From assembly GCA_014898415.1 (NCBI GenBank), contig RCTD01000018.1:1245001-1309000 (forward strand): 64,000 bases of DNA, written 5' to 3'. This stretch comes from Stromatinia cepivora (Eukaryota; Ascomycota; Leotiomycetes; Helotiales; Sclerotiniaceae). The translations under genes and the position numbers were made by a program. Shown piece by piece: positions 49,869-62,879 of this stretch; positions within the stretch are counted from its first letter, which is position 1, and every line of letters begins with the position of its first letter. The notes below the pieces were generated by a model that saw only the letters and a program-made list of their open reading frames with translations, was not told where the DNA came from and searched no databases.

Positions 49869-50380
49869 TTATCTAATAACGAATTTGAAGTTTATTTTTT
49901 GATTCAACTATTCTATATTCATTACATATCTATTAGATAATATAGGGTATATATTTGAAGAAAATTTGAAAGTAATTTCGAGTTTTTCACTATATTCTTT
50001 TTTTTATAAAAAACTATTTCATTTATTCACTTTATACAAATTATCAATAATATATAAGATTGATCAATTCGATTTGATTAATTTCATTACTTTGATTGTT
50101 CCGTTTATTTCGGTCAAACCTACTTCGATCAAATCCAATCATTTTAATCAATTTGATCAATTTTGGTCAATTTTGATCGATTCGATTCAATCAATCTTAA
50201 TTTTGAAATACCCCAGGATTCAATAACATTATATATAGTACAAGTGAAACTTTATTATAGTATATATTTCGTATATTATAAATCTATATTTAGGTTCTTT
50301 TTTAAAATTATTTTAAAAACTTTGTAATAATCAATTTCGATACAATCCGAAAATATATGATAATTATTATTATAACAATT

Positions 50381-52395
50381 ATGGCAGATATATTCGAGTA
50401 CTTCTTTATAATCCCTTATTCTGAAAGAATACGAATCTTATCATTATTAGTATCAATCATTTTATATATCAAAAATGAAGAATACAACGAATGGGCAAAT
50501 AAATAAAAGTACAATCAATTCGTACTTACAGAAAAAGATTTTCAAGAAATCATCGACTTTTATAAATTCAAATTAGAGTTCTATGTAATATATGATTATA
50601 TCGATAAAGATCTATAAAATGATTATTGTAGCAACTTTACAGATTTTAAAGTTGAGTATTTCGATCTCATCAATTTAAAGATTATATATTCAGATTATAT
50701 ATTGAATTGAGAATAAATAGTTTGTTTGTTAAGAAAACAATATAATATATAGAATTAATAATTAATAGTTTGTTTGTTAAGAAAACAATATAATATATAG
50801 AATTAATAATTAATAAGATTTTGATTGAAACGCTTTATACTTTATATATATTATAATCGAATGATCAAATTCGAGAAACGATAATGAATCGATATTTCCA
50901 ATTCCGATCAAAAACTATCCTAAATCAAATCAAGATATTCGATAACAATGTATATCTGGATATCATCTTCGAAGATCTAATACCCTTATTCAATCCTCAA
51001 TAAAAAAAACAATTTGTACAAATGAATATAAGGTAATCATCTTTAATATAATACAAAGGAATTCAATTATTATAATTGAGTAAAGAATTGGGATTTTATA
51101 TATTCAAGGAACTTTTATATAATAAATATCAAAATCCAGGATGAAAATAATGTTCAATATTATTACAATTATTGTATGATAATAATGTATCATTCGAAGA
51201 TAAAAAACCATCGAATGAAAAGAAATTTATTTATAATAAAGGATTATTAAATAGATCATCTAATGATAGGAAACCTTTAAGCAATAATAAATATTTCAGA
51301 AACAATTGTAAGGTAAATGATATAAATTAAAATAATGTTTATATATACCTTTACAGAAATAATGGAGGAGGAAAAAATCTATTCAATAATGGAGAAAACA
51401 ATAGTTTAGGAAATTACAAGAACAAATTATCCGATTATGTATAAAGCAATAATATCGATTGTGATTTTGGAAATCTCGAGAAACTTTATGATAATGCTAA
51501 TAAATATGTTGGCCAAAATGATAATTTCGATTATAAGTATACTATCTTTTTTAATTATTATAAGAGAATTGATATCTATTTAAATCTTTATACAAAAGTG
51601 TTCTTTATGATGTTAAGGAAGAGACTTTTATATTCTACTATTCGAATTTCAATTATATTTTAAATATAATGAAAGGCATTTATAAAATGATGAAAATATT
51701 TTTCGAAGGAGAAAGGTATTAATATGGATTTATAAAGAAATGGGATCAAACGATATTCAAAATAATTATTGTATAGAATTCTAGAAAATCGATATCAGAA
51801 TGTTTAGATATTATGATTACCAAACTTCAATATCTTTAAAAAGGTTTATCAAAAGAATTTCAAATAGTTGTGTATATTTAGAAAAAGATCTTCAATATAT
51901 ATAATTGTATATTAATATATAATTAAATATATTATCGATCTTCAAAATCTGTAATCGGATTTATCGAAATCTATAAGAAATTATATTCAAACGAAAACGA
52001 AATATTTTATATAAATCGAATATATAATCAAAAGAATTCTAAATACAATTGCAAATACAAATCCAATTAACAATTCCTTATTCAATTAAAAGGAATTAAG
52101 AAATATTTTGTTTATAAAAAGAAGATTATTGATCAAATAAATATATAGAAATTGAATAAACTAAATCGAAATATAAATATAAAAAACTATTCAAAAGCAA
52201 TAATAAGGATTTCGGATTATATTTCGAATAATATATTATCGAATATAAAGGAATTTTATTAAATATCGATATTGATAAAGAATTCATAATATATATTCAA
52301 AACAATCTAAAGAAGAATATGAAGGATAATGGTTTAGAGTATACTTGGATTTTATTCTATAAATCGATTAACAAAAAGGAAATTGTAATGAATTT
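50381..52395 (+). pseudogene. Gag relic of copia family M
   Basis: The frame from the ATG at 50381 reads MADIFEYFFIIPYSERIRI, with long acidic stretches. A Ser/Asn-rich, low-complexity part around 51190-51480 (SSNDRKPLSNNK, RNNGGGKNLFNN) follows, typical of the region before the zinc knuckle in copia gag. RIP stops are present. Element Y interrupts it at 52396. Confidence 0.55.
50716..50811 (+). repeat. Perfect 48-bp tandem duplication in M gag
   Basis: Two identical units start aatagtttgtttgttaag (50716-50763 and 50764-50811). It keeps frame because 48 is a multiple of three. Confidence 0.85.
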
Positions 52396-54201
52396 TGTTA
52401 CGTATACGTACAACGTGATCGATTCGAGCCCTAGTCGGAATATAGTATTCCCTGAATAGGCTAAGTGAGCTCTCGGCCTGTATATATATAATCATATAAT
52501 TCTATCTTTCGATTTATAACTTTTAATTCTAAAAGATACTCAAGTTATTCGACCATTGTATTATATTATTAAAAGCTCTTTCAAATAAGAAATCGAATAA
52601 TATATGTATACACTCAAGCTTATATATTCTACAAATTCTAGGTATACACTTATATTCCTATTTATATATATATATTTATAATACAATTTATAAAATTGTT
52701 TTCCCTTTATTAAAACCCTTTTTGAAAAAATCCTTTATAATCTATTGAAGATATTCATATTTAAATAATATTCCCTTCAATTTTATTTTATTTCTTAGTA
52801 ATAGAATCAATCAACTTTATAATCAACGAATTACAAACCGAAATGATATAATAATACAAAAAAATTACTTTCCTATATCCTTTATTCTTAACTCGATCAA
52901 ACCCCATTCCAAAACTTTGCCTTCCCGATCCAGAAAAGTTTAATAGAAATATACAAAAGTTCGATATTTAATTTCCTTTAATCAAAATTATACTTTAAAT
53001 AAATAATATTACAATCAACAATTCCATTATTCAATTTTATTACATTTACTTTAATCTTGAATCTCAAATTCAAATTATAATATTACTACAACTTTTATCC
53101 GTCGATCAGATTATTTCCTTTGATTATAATACAATTCTTGATCAACTTTTTAAAATTTACAATAACTCTAATAAGGTTCAAAAACCTGAAGATCATTTTT
53201 ATATTCTAAAATAAAACATTGATTTGTTATACATCTATATTACAAAATTCGAAAAGATTTTATACAAAGCTTATAATCAAAATTAACCCGATTCGAATAA
53301 AATATCAATCTTTTATAATAAGTTCAATTCAACTTTATACAATTAACTTACTCAACAATTCAGTTTACTCTATTCCTATTCTGAATTCATACAAATTATA
53401 CAACAATTAGCTATTCGTTCAATTAATGATTTTATTCCTAATAGAATTACTAACTCCACTCCCTATATATTATAATACCCTAATTTTTACTTTCAAAATC
53501 GTTCCGATTCAATAGATATATCTAATATCCATCATACCCTAAATATACTCGATTCCGATCTCACTATAACATCACCACCAAAGATATCCCTTTAACTTCG
53601 ACAATTGAAAGCTCCCGAATTCATTCTATAAAATCAAATTTGTTTTCGCAAAAAAAACAAATACATATAATATAGATCCCTATACCATTGAATTCATATT
53701 TGCTATTTAAATTTATATAATAGAATATATAATTTATTTGATTCAATTAATCGTTCTATACTAATTACTTTAGATGATAATGATAATGATATAAATTCAG
53801 AATAGAATAAAAAAAGAATAAAAAAGGAATTGAAGGTTTTAATATATTTGGAAAATATAATCAATAAATGTATTTTTTTAATCGAATAGAGGAAATAATG
53901 GATGCTATTGAATTTATATATTTAATTAAATTGACAAATAAAATTAATGATTTGTAATTGTAATTGTTTTCGGGTTCTTTTATATCATTTATTTAAAATA
54001 TTCAAAATAAGCTTTTATATAAAAAGAGGTAGTATTATATATACATACAACATAATCGATTCGAGCTCTAATCGGAATATAGCATTCCCCGAATAGGTTA
54101 AGTGAGCTCTCGGCCTGTGTATATATAATCATGTAGTTCTACCTTTCGATCTGTAGCTTTAATTCTAAAAGATACTCAAATTATTCGGCCGTTGTATCAC
54201 A
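52396..54201 (+). mobile_element. Gag-only LTR retrotransposon, copy Y
   Basis: This element of 1,806 bp has LTRs of 170 bp (52396-52565) and 169 bp (54033-54201). It starts TGTTACGTATACG, ends GTATCACA, and has a polypurine tract aaaaagaggtag. The target duplication aattt occurs at 52391-52395 and 54202-54206. Interior and length match copy X, with gag only. Excision rejoins the host M copia sequence. Confidence 0.88.
52843..53957 (+). pseudogene. Decayed gag gene of element Y
   Basis: Same gag as in X: YITKFERILYKAYNQN, SDSNKISIFYN-like and QQFSLLYSYSEFIQIIQQLA segments are readable. It is one nucleotide shorter than X over the whole gene, so a frameshift has occurred in addition to RIP stops. 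Confidence 0.7.
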
Positions 54202-55436
54202 AATTTATTCGATAAAACAATAATATATACTCTGATTAGCCTTGTCAATAAATTAATCAATAAAATTAAAGGGTATAAAACCTTTTTCTCGAAATACAAT
54301 GATAAAGAATTTCAGAGTATCATTATCGATATAGGAGTATTTCAATAGTTTATAATAGGATTCAAATAGTATTAAGTATACCAAAAGGATATTAAAAATA
54401 CTAAATTGAATATAAATAAAACAGAAATTGCAAAGATGATATTCGGAATCGGAAAAACTGAATCAATTGGATTGATTCAATTGAATCTACTTTCAGGATT
54501 TGTCGAATTCTATATTATAGAATCAGAAATATTATTTTTATTATTATTATAAAATATAAATCGATTCGAAGTATATTACAATAATATTATCGATGTATTT
54601 GTATTATTAATTGTAAATCATTTTTGTATTTGTAAATTCAAGTATACAGTATTATTCTGGAATATAAAAATTCAGTAATTTATACAAATATCTATTAATA
54701 TAAACGATTGTTATTTAATCGAATCAGAAATACAAAGATTGTATTATCGTTTTGGTCATCCCTTTATAAACAGATTCTATTGAGTTCTTTAATGTACGAG
54801 TTATATAAATATTATTTAAGGAGATTTCGAAAGATTTACAAAATTCTGTAAATATTATTAAAAATATGGAAAATCCCTAGGTAAATTTAAGTTCAATTTT
54901 TGTAATAATATTGAATTTAATTATTCGATTATAATCGATATTATGTATATCAATAATAAATCAATATTATATGTTATCAATGAAGAAATCAGATTCCAAA
55001 TAATACAATAGTTCGATAGTATCAATACGAAATATATATAGAATAAATTGAGAATATACTGAATGAATATATATCTAGATTTACCAGATTATATTATCCA
55101 TGATACCAGGAAAAACTTTGTAAACAAAAAATTCAAACAATATACCGAAATGATAGTAATCATTATAAAAAATGTATCTATCAAAGTATATTAATCGATT
55201 AGAATAATCAAATACTATTATCAAATCATTCGATATATGTATAATATCATCAAGAAAGAATTCAAGAGTATCGGAATGATGAAAGAGTTAATACTGCAAA
55301 TGGTAGTGAAAACAATCAATAATATTGTTGACCCTAATAGAATTATATTTATTCTTTTAATATTCGGAATATATCTATAAATGAACAAATTCGATTTACT
55401 GATATTTAATATTCAATAACGATTCAATACAATTAA
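54202..55436 (+). pseudogene. Copia protease and integrase relic, family M
   Basis: The protease motif IDIGVFQ (DTG decayed) is near 54327. The pre-integrase histidines are in YYRFGHPFINRFY, near 54745-54785. Integrase core follows with IIIDIMYINNKSILYVI (first Asp), YIIHDTRKNFVN (second Asp) and SIRIIKYYYQIIR, where the expected catalytic Glu (VERYHQ) has become Lys. It is interrupted at 55437 by L copy C. Confidence 0.75.
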
Positions 55437-55457
55437 TGTCACGGAAAGCCCTGTGAT

Positions 55458-57017
55458 TGTAACGAACCCAACGAGCGTTTAGAGATCAACCTTAGAATTA
55501 AAAGCTATAGAGCTAAAGAGAGTGTACTACGAAGCTATATATATGATCGGTTCGAAGCTTAGTACCGTATTAGCCCGATCGGACGCGATTATGTGTATCT
55601 CGTGATACTACCCTTTTCTTCTGAAGAGTTCGCTTCGAATTCATTTAAAATGAATGATTTAAGTACAAAATGATCATTAATCTTCTTTTGATAAAAATAC
55701 TTGATATACGGATTGTATTATAGCCAACGAATACATATCCATTGTATTATATGCCTCCTCTAAACGATCTTTAAAATATCGGCCATTAATCATTTCTTCT
55801 AGATCTTTATCATCGTTGTTTTCGGATTCAATAATCAATATAATAATCGGAATAGACTTTTATCGATCTCAGATTCCTTAATATAGATCTAGCGGATAGA
55901 TTTGTACCTAATGGGAGATATTTCTATATTGTATACATTTATTTTGCTTATATAAAGAGTTCTTTTAGAAAAGGAAAACTCAAGTATTCGTATACAGAGT
56001 AGAATCAAGGTACGATCGGGTTTGTTCGATTGGATATCAAAAGAGCTAAGGGCATCAATGATATTAAGGTTGTTAATATCCATTAGATTGTAATTCCGAG
56101 AATGGGATGGATTCTGTAATATATATAGGGCTTTAGATTCATTAGAATAGGATAATACAAAGAATCCATTTGCTATACGAACAATTAGTTGTTGTATAAC
56201 CTGAACAAAATCAGAATAAAAGCAAAAAAGAGAAAGCTATTGAAAAAAACGATTTCTAAGAGTAGCATTGAATCCATTACGAAAAGTTGAGATTTTATTC
56301 GAATCGGACCAATTCTGATTTTTGACTTCATAAAAAGTCCTTTCGAATTTTACAATATAAGTATATAGAAAATCGATTCTTTATTTGAGAATGAATAGTT
56401 TGTCTTCGGCTTCTTGAACTTTATTCGGATTGTTGTAAACGCGTGTAAGTTGATCTAGGATCGTTGTATGATTTAAAGGAATGTTTTGATCAAGAGAAGA
56501 AAGCTGAGGTAGTACCATAGTTTTTGAGAGCTACCACTGAACTTTTCAGGATCAGGGAGAAAGGGTTTCGGACGAGAAGGAGTATGAGCAGCAGAAGTGC
56601 GTTCGAGAATCAGAGAGTATAGGAACAAGATTTCATCCCATTAACGAATTACTTCGTTATGAAGTTTTGCAATCGCAAGGTTTATCGAATTGTAATTTAT
56701 AGTTTAGAAATTAAAGATAAGAAAAAAGACAACATTTTCGAATAATATCAAGAAAATCCATATACAAACGAAAAAGTAAAAGCGATATACCTAAACAAAA
56801 ACAAACGGAGTATATATAAGTATATATAAATGTTATTCTATTTCTTATCTGAAAGAGCTTTTAATAATATAATAAACCCAATAAGCATTTAAAGATCAAC
56901 CTTAGAATTAAAAGCTACAAAGCTAAAGAAAGTATGCTACGAAGCTATATATATGATCGGCTCGAAGCTTAGTACTGTACTAGCCCGATCGGACGCGATC
57001 ACGTGTATCTCGTGACA
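55458..57017 (-). mobile_element. Gag-only LTR retrotransposon, copy Z (divergent)
   Basis: This 1,560-bp element has two 150-bp LTRs (55458-55607 and 56868-57017). On the + strand it starts TGTAACGAACCC and ends TCGTGACA. The target duplication gtgat occurs at 55453-55457 and 57018-57022. On the minus strand a polypurine tract (agaagaaaagggtag) precedes the 3' LTR. LTR layout and gag relate it to X and Y, but it is clearly diverged, shorter inside, and less decayed. It lies within the 5' LTR of L copy C. Confidence 0.88.
55640..56620 (-). pseudogene. Gag gene relic of element Z
   Basis: The minus-strand frames read KFERTFYEVKNQNWSDSNK and STFRNGFNATLRNRF, then RIANGFFVLSYSNE and MDINNLNIIDALSSFDIQSN. 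This is the same gag as X and Y, with fewer RIP changes (Trp, Arg and Glu codons kept) but with frameshifts and a shortened N-terminal part. Confidence 0.65.
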
Positions 57018-57310
57018 GTGATCCCCTGTATCTTATGAAGGATCAAAGCGTATGCTTTCCAATCGGAATGAAGGATCTACTAGCCCTTACCAATCTACCA
57101 ATTGATAAGGTGATCCTGATATACTAATAAATAAAGATCTAGCCTAATTAAGATGCATATCGGCTAAATAACCACTCATTTGTTCTATATATACAGCTCT
57201 TGATTCATATAATCAAGAGTAAATCATTCAATTCTTTCACTCTATTAATCACATATACCACCTATTCCCCGATCCCTGAAAATGCTCTATAATCATACTA
57301 TCCCGTGATA
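57018..57310 (+). repeat. Main part of the 5' LTR of L copy C
   Basis: Together with 55437-55457 this forms a 309-bp LTR matching the L LTRs at 23503, 39332 and 60646. It resumes after the second gtgat. Confidence 0.85.
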
Positions 57311-57779
57311 ATTATAAGCTTAGTAACTTTTAAATCTATACAACTTTCTATCTGATAATTACTAAATACTCAAAGGATTATTCTTAAAATATTATTCTTA
57401 TTTTATCTATAATTTAATATTTATATCAATTCAGTTATCTTTATTCAATATAACAAAAAATCAAAACGATCTTCTTTTATAATTCGTACTCAATAATCAA
57501 AGTAATATCTATATTTGAAAAATAAGTATCAAATTCAAAGAATCTAGAATTCAATTAATTCAAAGAACGACTTGCTTATTTCTATATCAGCAATATCCAT
57601 TCCAAACTCCGATTTGATGAATGAACTTATCCATACTCAAATCGATTGGTTCTTAATCAAACCATCTATTTTACCTTCCGCTATCAATCTTCAAATTAAA
57701 TATAATCAAAAAAAACAAATTCAATATTAAAAGGAATTCTCGGAATATCTCGTAACAATCTAATCCAGGGAAAATACTA

Positions 57780-59130
57780 ATGAAGATACGAAAATGAAAG
57801 ATTCTGACAATAATACATCAGGATCCACTCCTAATAAACCCACTACTCCACTCCCAACCATTTTCCAAAAAATCTCCTCCAAGCTTGCTTTTTTCCAATT
57901 GGAATATTGATATCGACAACAAGAATATATATAGAATCATAAAGCTTTTCAGGATATTTATGAATAAATCGAATCATTAATTGATCAAATACATTTTATA
58001 AAGCTATTCATTCTCAATCAAGGTATTATAGCTTTTCTATTCAAAACGATCATTAATGTATTCAAAAAGAAGCTTATATCTATAATAACTATTATCAAGC
58101 TCGCAATACTATAAGAATATCGATCTGTTTTAATACAAACCTTGTTCGGCAAAACCGATTCTGTCAAATAGCACAGGGATTGGATTATAACTTATATTAA
58201 AGCTTTCGTATACAAAATCATTGAAATATAGAATAAAATCATTATCAATACTTTTCTACAAATTGTTAATATCAGAATACTCCCAATCTGGACAAATATT
58301 ATAATTATATAAATCGAAATGAATAATCAATTCGGATTACCCAATCTTTCATTTAAACAATTCAGAAACATTTTTGAAAAATTAATCTTTCAGGATTTTA
58401 TTTCCTCAAAAACTAAAAAAGGAATATATTCTATATTTATTTTTTCTTAAAATAATAAAAAATCTAAAAAGAATAAAAAGAATATCAATTCTAAAAACAA
58501 TCAAAGAATCAAAAAAATCTGGGAATATCTTTGTAGAACCGAATCTGAATAGAACAATGGAATTGGTTATAATTACACTGTTTACAATTGTAAAACTATA
58601 AAATTAGTACTTATCAGAAGGATTAATCCATTGTTCAAAAGGATATTCAATGAAAATGAGCTATAAGCAATTAGGGATTGAACAAAATCGCATTTATAGA
58701 AGCAATTTCATTCTAATTAAATCAAAAGAAAATAAATGAAAAATTCCATTGATTCTTTAGAACCTTCAATCAATACTATTATTTTGGATATTCGATATAA
58801 TTAATCAAGAGTATACTCTATAATAATGAAAATATATTATCTATTCAATAATACCTTATTCAATAATTGTAGTATTATATATATCGTGAACGATATATCT
58901 TTGTTGGATGATTATCGATATCAATTATCTGATCCTAATGATCTTGTAAAGATAAGCACTTCTAATTTCCAAATTCTAGGATATAAGGTTTATATTATCA
59001 AAGGGATTATCAAAAAAGAAGATTACTTTGATAATGATTTAATTTTGAATAATATAGTATTCATCCCTGGTTTTTATATCAATATCGTTTTGGAGATTCG
59101 ATTAAAGAAAGTCGGTTTATAATTTTCAGG
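57780..59130 (+). pseudogene. Gag-protease relic of L copy C
   Basis: Near 57830 the frame reads SGSTPNKPTTPLPTIFQK followed by Gln/Tyr-rich helical segments (gag). At 58826-59122 the protease to pre-integrase segment YLFNNTLFNNCSIIYIVNDI and NNIVFIPGFYINIVLEIRLK is open for 98 codons and matches the minus-strand frame at 37145-37483 of copy A. Confidence 0.65.
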
Positions 59131-59499
59131 ATATAATTATACTTTTTATAAAGGAGATTATATAAATAGTATAATAGTTGTTCAGTGCATTTATACTGAA
59201 AATCTTGTATTCTTAGAATACAAATCATTTTCTATTTATTCAAGTATTCTTTTATCTATTCTTATAAACAACCCTTTTATAATATATCTAACAATAAACA
59301 GAAAAATAAATAAAGCATTCTATTGTTCTTGCAATCCATCTCTTCCAAGAAAAGATATAAATGAAATATAATATAAACGCTTTAAGCATTTAAGGAAGGA
59401 AACTTTTGAACATTTAATATTTATAATATAAAATATCAAAATAAAAGATATTATTTATTCCAATTATACCAATTGCACTTATATTTATACAAAACAAAT

Positions 59500-60600
59500 C
59501 ATTTCTTACACTTCAAGTAATCACCAACTATTTCAGCCCTTTTACAAAATCCAATAGAATCTTTTTGATTTCAACAAAAGGTATAATAATATATTATAAC
59601 TTTTACTGATCAAAGAAATATATTATAACAAAATCTTTTTATATCCAATCTATTACAAAACATATGATAAAGTATTTACAATTATTCAAAGCTTTATAAT
59701 CTAAATTCATCATAAATATAATTTAATGATTATAATGATTAAACAGGATAATAATATATTTGTTATTAGAATTATAGGAGTAATATTATTTGAGAAATGG
59801 ATTAAGCAAGAAGGTATCGAATTTGAATTATTCTTATCTTATATATATGAATCCAATAAAGAATCAAAATATATAGGACAAGAAATAATCACAAAACAAA
59901 TAAAAATATAGATTACAATAAATTTACCGAACAAATTATGAATAGAAATAATACAAACTGTTATTTATTTATATAATATAAATCCTTTGAAAATCAAATC
60001 CTTTAAATCGCCTAATAAGATATTCAATATATAGTTCCATGATTACCTTCGCAAAGATAATCCTCTATTTGTAGAGAAAATATCTAACGATCTTTGTTTC
60101 AATTGGAATAAAATCTACAAATATAAATACCAAGTTTATTTTTTAGATAAAAATAGAAAAATTGGAATTAATAGAAAATAATACAAAACCAATCCTCAAG
60201 TATATATTAAATATTTAATGGGTTATATCCCAGGTATATTGATCTATTATATATAGATACCCAAGCTCAATAGAGTTATTATCATTCGAAATATAATGTT
60301 CAATAAGGAATTCATTTATTATATAGATTCCATTAATCGAATGATCGATATTCATATTATAGAAAAACTTAAGCAATTTGCTAGAATTCTTAATCTATAA
60401 AATCATATCGAAATGGACGGGACGATTATTCAAAACGAGGACAATCATGAAGATTTCACTTATTTACTTATTTTTATGAATCGAAAAGCCCTTAATTTAT
60501 TCATCAAATATATTTCAGATCTACTATCTATAAATAAAACTGATTTCAAAAATAGATATAGATCTAAAGGATGATAATGGAAATAAAGAAATCGATCTAA
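59500..60600 (+). pseudogene. Copia integrase relic of L copy C
   Basis: Readable segments are KVFTIIQSFII, IIMIKQDNNIFVIRIIG (catalytic Asp region), ESNKESKYIGQEIITKQIK (expected SSERVGQEII), IIQTVIYLYNINPLKIKSFK and MFNKEFIYYIDSINRMIDI. These follow the order of a Ty1/copia integrase with its C-terminal region. The next segment runs into the L copy B insertion. Confidence 0.75.
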
Positions 60601-60645
60601 GATTATCCAATCCATTTAATCTTTTAGATAATAAGGATAAAATAT

Positions 60646-60954
60646 TATCACGGGATAGTATGATTACACAGCACTTTCAGGGATCGTTGAATAGATGGTA
60701 CACGTGATTGGTAGAGTAAAAGAATTGAATGATTTGCCCTTGATTATATGAATCAAGAGCTGTATATATAGAACAAATAAATGGTTATCTAGCCGATATA
60801 CACCTTAATTAGATTAGATCTTTGTTTATTAGTATATCAGGATCATCTTATCAATTGATGGATTGATAAGGGCTAATAGATCCTTTATTCCGATTGGAAA
60901 GTATATACTTTGATCCTTTATAAGATACAGGGGATTGCGGGGCTTTCCGTAACA
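60646..60954 (-). repeat. 3' LTR of L copy B
   Basis: This 309-bp LTR matches 23503-23812. The element side continues cacacccctcagatcgg, the family's purine-rich tract on the minus strand. Confidence 0.88.
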
Positions 60955-61323
60955 CACCCCTCAGATCGGAAGGCGATCTGAAACAAATGGAAAAGTATAG
61001 AAAATAACAATTTATATGATTCGTAAATGAATATATAAGGCGATTATAAGTAGATGTCAATCAAGGATTGATGTAATGTATAAATTTAAAATAATTCTGG
61101 TATCCTTAGAATAGAAAAGAATTTGAGTGTATATAAATCGCAAATTTCTTTTGGTCTTCGATTTGCTACCTGCGATATTCTTCAAAATCAAAATTTTGAA
61201 CAATAAAAAGAAAGTTTTCCATCAGGAGAATACAAATGATTGATCGATCCTGCGGCGTAACAATTAAGAATGTATATAATTGCTAGACTACAGTATGTTG
61301 ATTATAATAATGAAGTAAAATAA

Positions 61324-62872
61324 ATGAATTTTTTAAAGATATATAAATCCCCTCTTTACACTCTCGTTTTTATCTTAATCAAGTTTTTATTGATCATTAT
61401 CATACCTAAGATTTCGGGGTCTAAAAAAACTAAACAAGCGAATCTCAATCATACTAAACAAACAACAATTGAGAAAAAAGCTTTGAGAGAATCGAATGTG
61501 AAAGAAGATTCTAATACTTCTTCAAAAAATCAACAAATCGAACAGAAAGAATTAATAAATCCAATACAAATAACAAACCAAAATATCGATCTCTAAAAAT
61601 ATAGTTTAATTAAATCTGCTCTTAAAATAATACACTATTATCTATTTCAGAAACCGTTCCCCTCTATCAAAGGAATTGCTATTCATTATAATCAATTGCC
61701 AATTATAAATTCAAATAATAATTTGAAGATAGATTTCATTCTTGAATCCTATCGTATAATTGAAAGGTTTTATTAATCCTATATTTGTAATTGTCAAAAC
61801 AAAAATCGCTCAATAAAAAAAAGAAAAGAAAAAATATTTCTTCATTTAATAACAACAATCCATTCGATCCTTTAGTATTAGGTTTTTCGGACAATGAATC
61901 AAATAAAGAAAAGAAAGAAAAAAGATCATTGAAAATTGCTGGCTCTTTAGTCAAAATAAGAGATGAAAGGAATTGTAAAGAAAAGAACGATTATCTATAT
62001 ATTCGATATATGAAATCGTTGATTATTAAGAGATATAATTTCTATAATAAATACTTTGTTGATTCTTCCAAACCAAATAATTGTTGGTGTTGGAATTGTA
62101 GTATTCATCTATATACTCCTTTATTGGCTTTCCTTTATCCTTTAGTAGATTACTATATTATTGCTTATCAGCAAAATTCAAAAGTAAGTTCTTTATTCAC
62201 CCTTTACCTTTATAATATACTGATCATTGGTTGTATAATCCAAACAGGGATATAGAATTGCGATGAAGATGATATTGAAGATCGAGAAGAAAAGAGAAAT
62301 TGTTCTTTCATCCCTATATCGTTGTTCCCTTTCTCTTCACTGTATTACTCATCGAAGTCCTCGAAAGGCCGAACGGAAAAAGTACATTGTGATTTCAAAG
62401 AATGATAATGAAGATGAAAGAAAAAGAATAATGGAAAAAAAGAGAAGGAAAGAATGGATAGTATATTTAAAGAAAAAGGAAAGAAGGGATAGTCCTTTGG
62501 CTTTTGTAGTATTGATAATATTAATAACTCTAATTGCTTTAATTGTTTTTTGTTTCTTGATTATTATAGATAATCTAAAGGCTCTTTTATTTGAACTTTA
62601 AATTATTAAACTTAAAAAAAAGTTTATCCTTTTTTAAAAATAAAAAAATGAAGAACAAAAAAATAATCGACCTTGATTGTTCTTTATTTCCTGATGAATA
62701 TAAAATATATAAATTGGAGTGCATTATGAAAAAATATAATAATCTGAAATACCAAATAGAACTTATTTCATCCACACCAAAAAAAAGAAATACAAACTCC
62801 AGATTATTGTTATTCAAACTTTATGATTATCGTTATTCAAACTTTATAATCATTATTATTCAAACTTTATAA
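61324..62872 (+). pseudogene. Antisense ORF of family L, copy B
   Basis: On the strand opposite the copia genes, four consecutive open stretches (90, 154, 112 and 93 codons) lie with few interruptions in DNA where stops are otherwise frequent. The predicted product starts with a hydrophobic segment. It continues as a Lys/Ser/Thr/Glu-rich charged part, a Cys/Trp cluster (NCWCWNCSIHLYTP), a very basic stretch, and a strong hydrophobic run (VVLIILITLIALIVFCFLI) like a single membrane span, then a Lys-rich tail. Copy A preserves the same frames. The family is not recognised. The exact exon or frame structure is unclear because of frameshifts. Confidence 0.5.
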
Positions 62873-62879
62873 TCCTATT

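Larger units (their letters stand above)
42434..55436 (+). mobile_element. Copia family M element, host of E2, Y and L copy C
   Basis: The 5' LTR at 42434-42636 is followed by about 200 bp of internal sequence, then the E2 insertion (42841-49868). The body resumes at 49874 and carries gag from 50381. Protease, pre-integrase and integrase follow after element Y (52396-54201), up to 55436, where L copy C interrupts the integrase. The remainder and the 3' LTR lie beyond the window or later insertions. Stops are of RIP type. Confidence 0.75.
55437..60645 (+). mobile_element. Copia family L element, copy C (5' half)
   Basis: The 5' LTR starts TGTCACGGAAAGCC at 55437 and is split by element Z, resuming at 57018 and ending CCCGTGATA at 57310. 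The primer-binding site attataagcttagtaac (57311 on) is a transition-mutated form of the tRNA-Met-like site of copy A. Gag, protease and integrase follow on the + strand. The element is cut at 60646 by L copy B, so RT and the 3' half are displaced. Confidence 0.8.
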
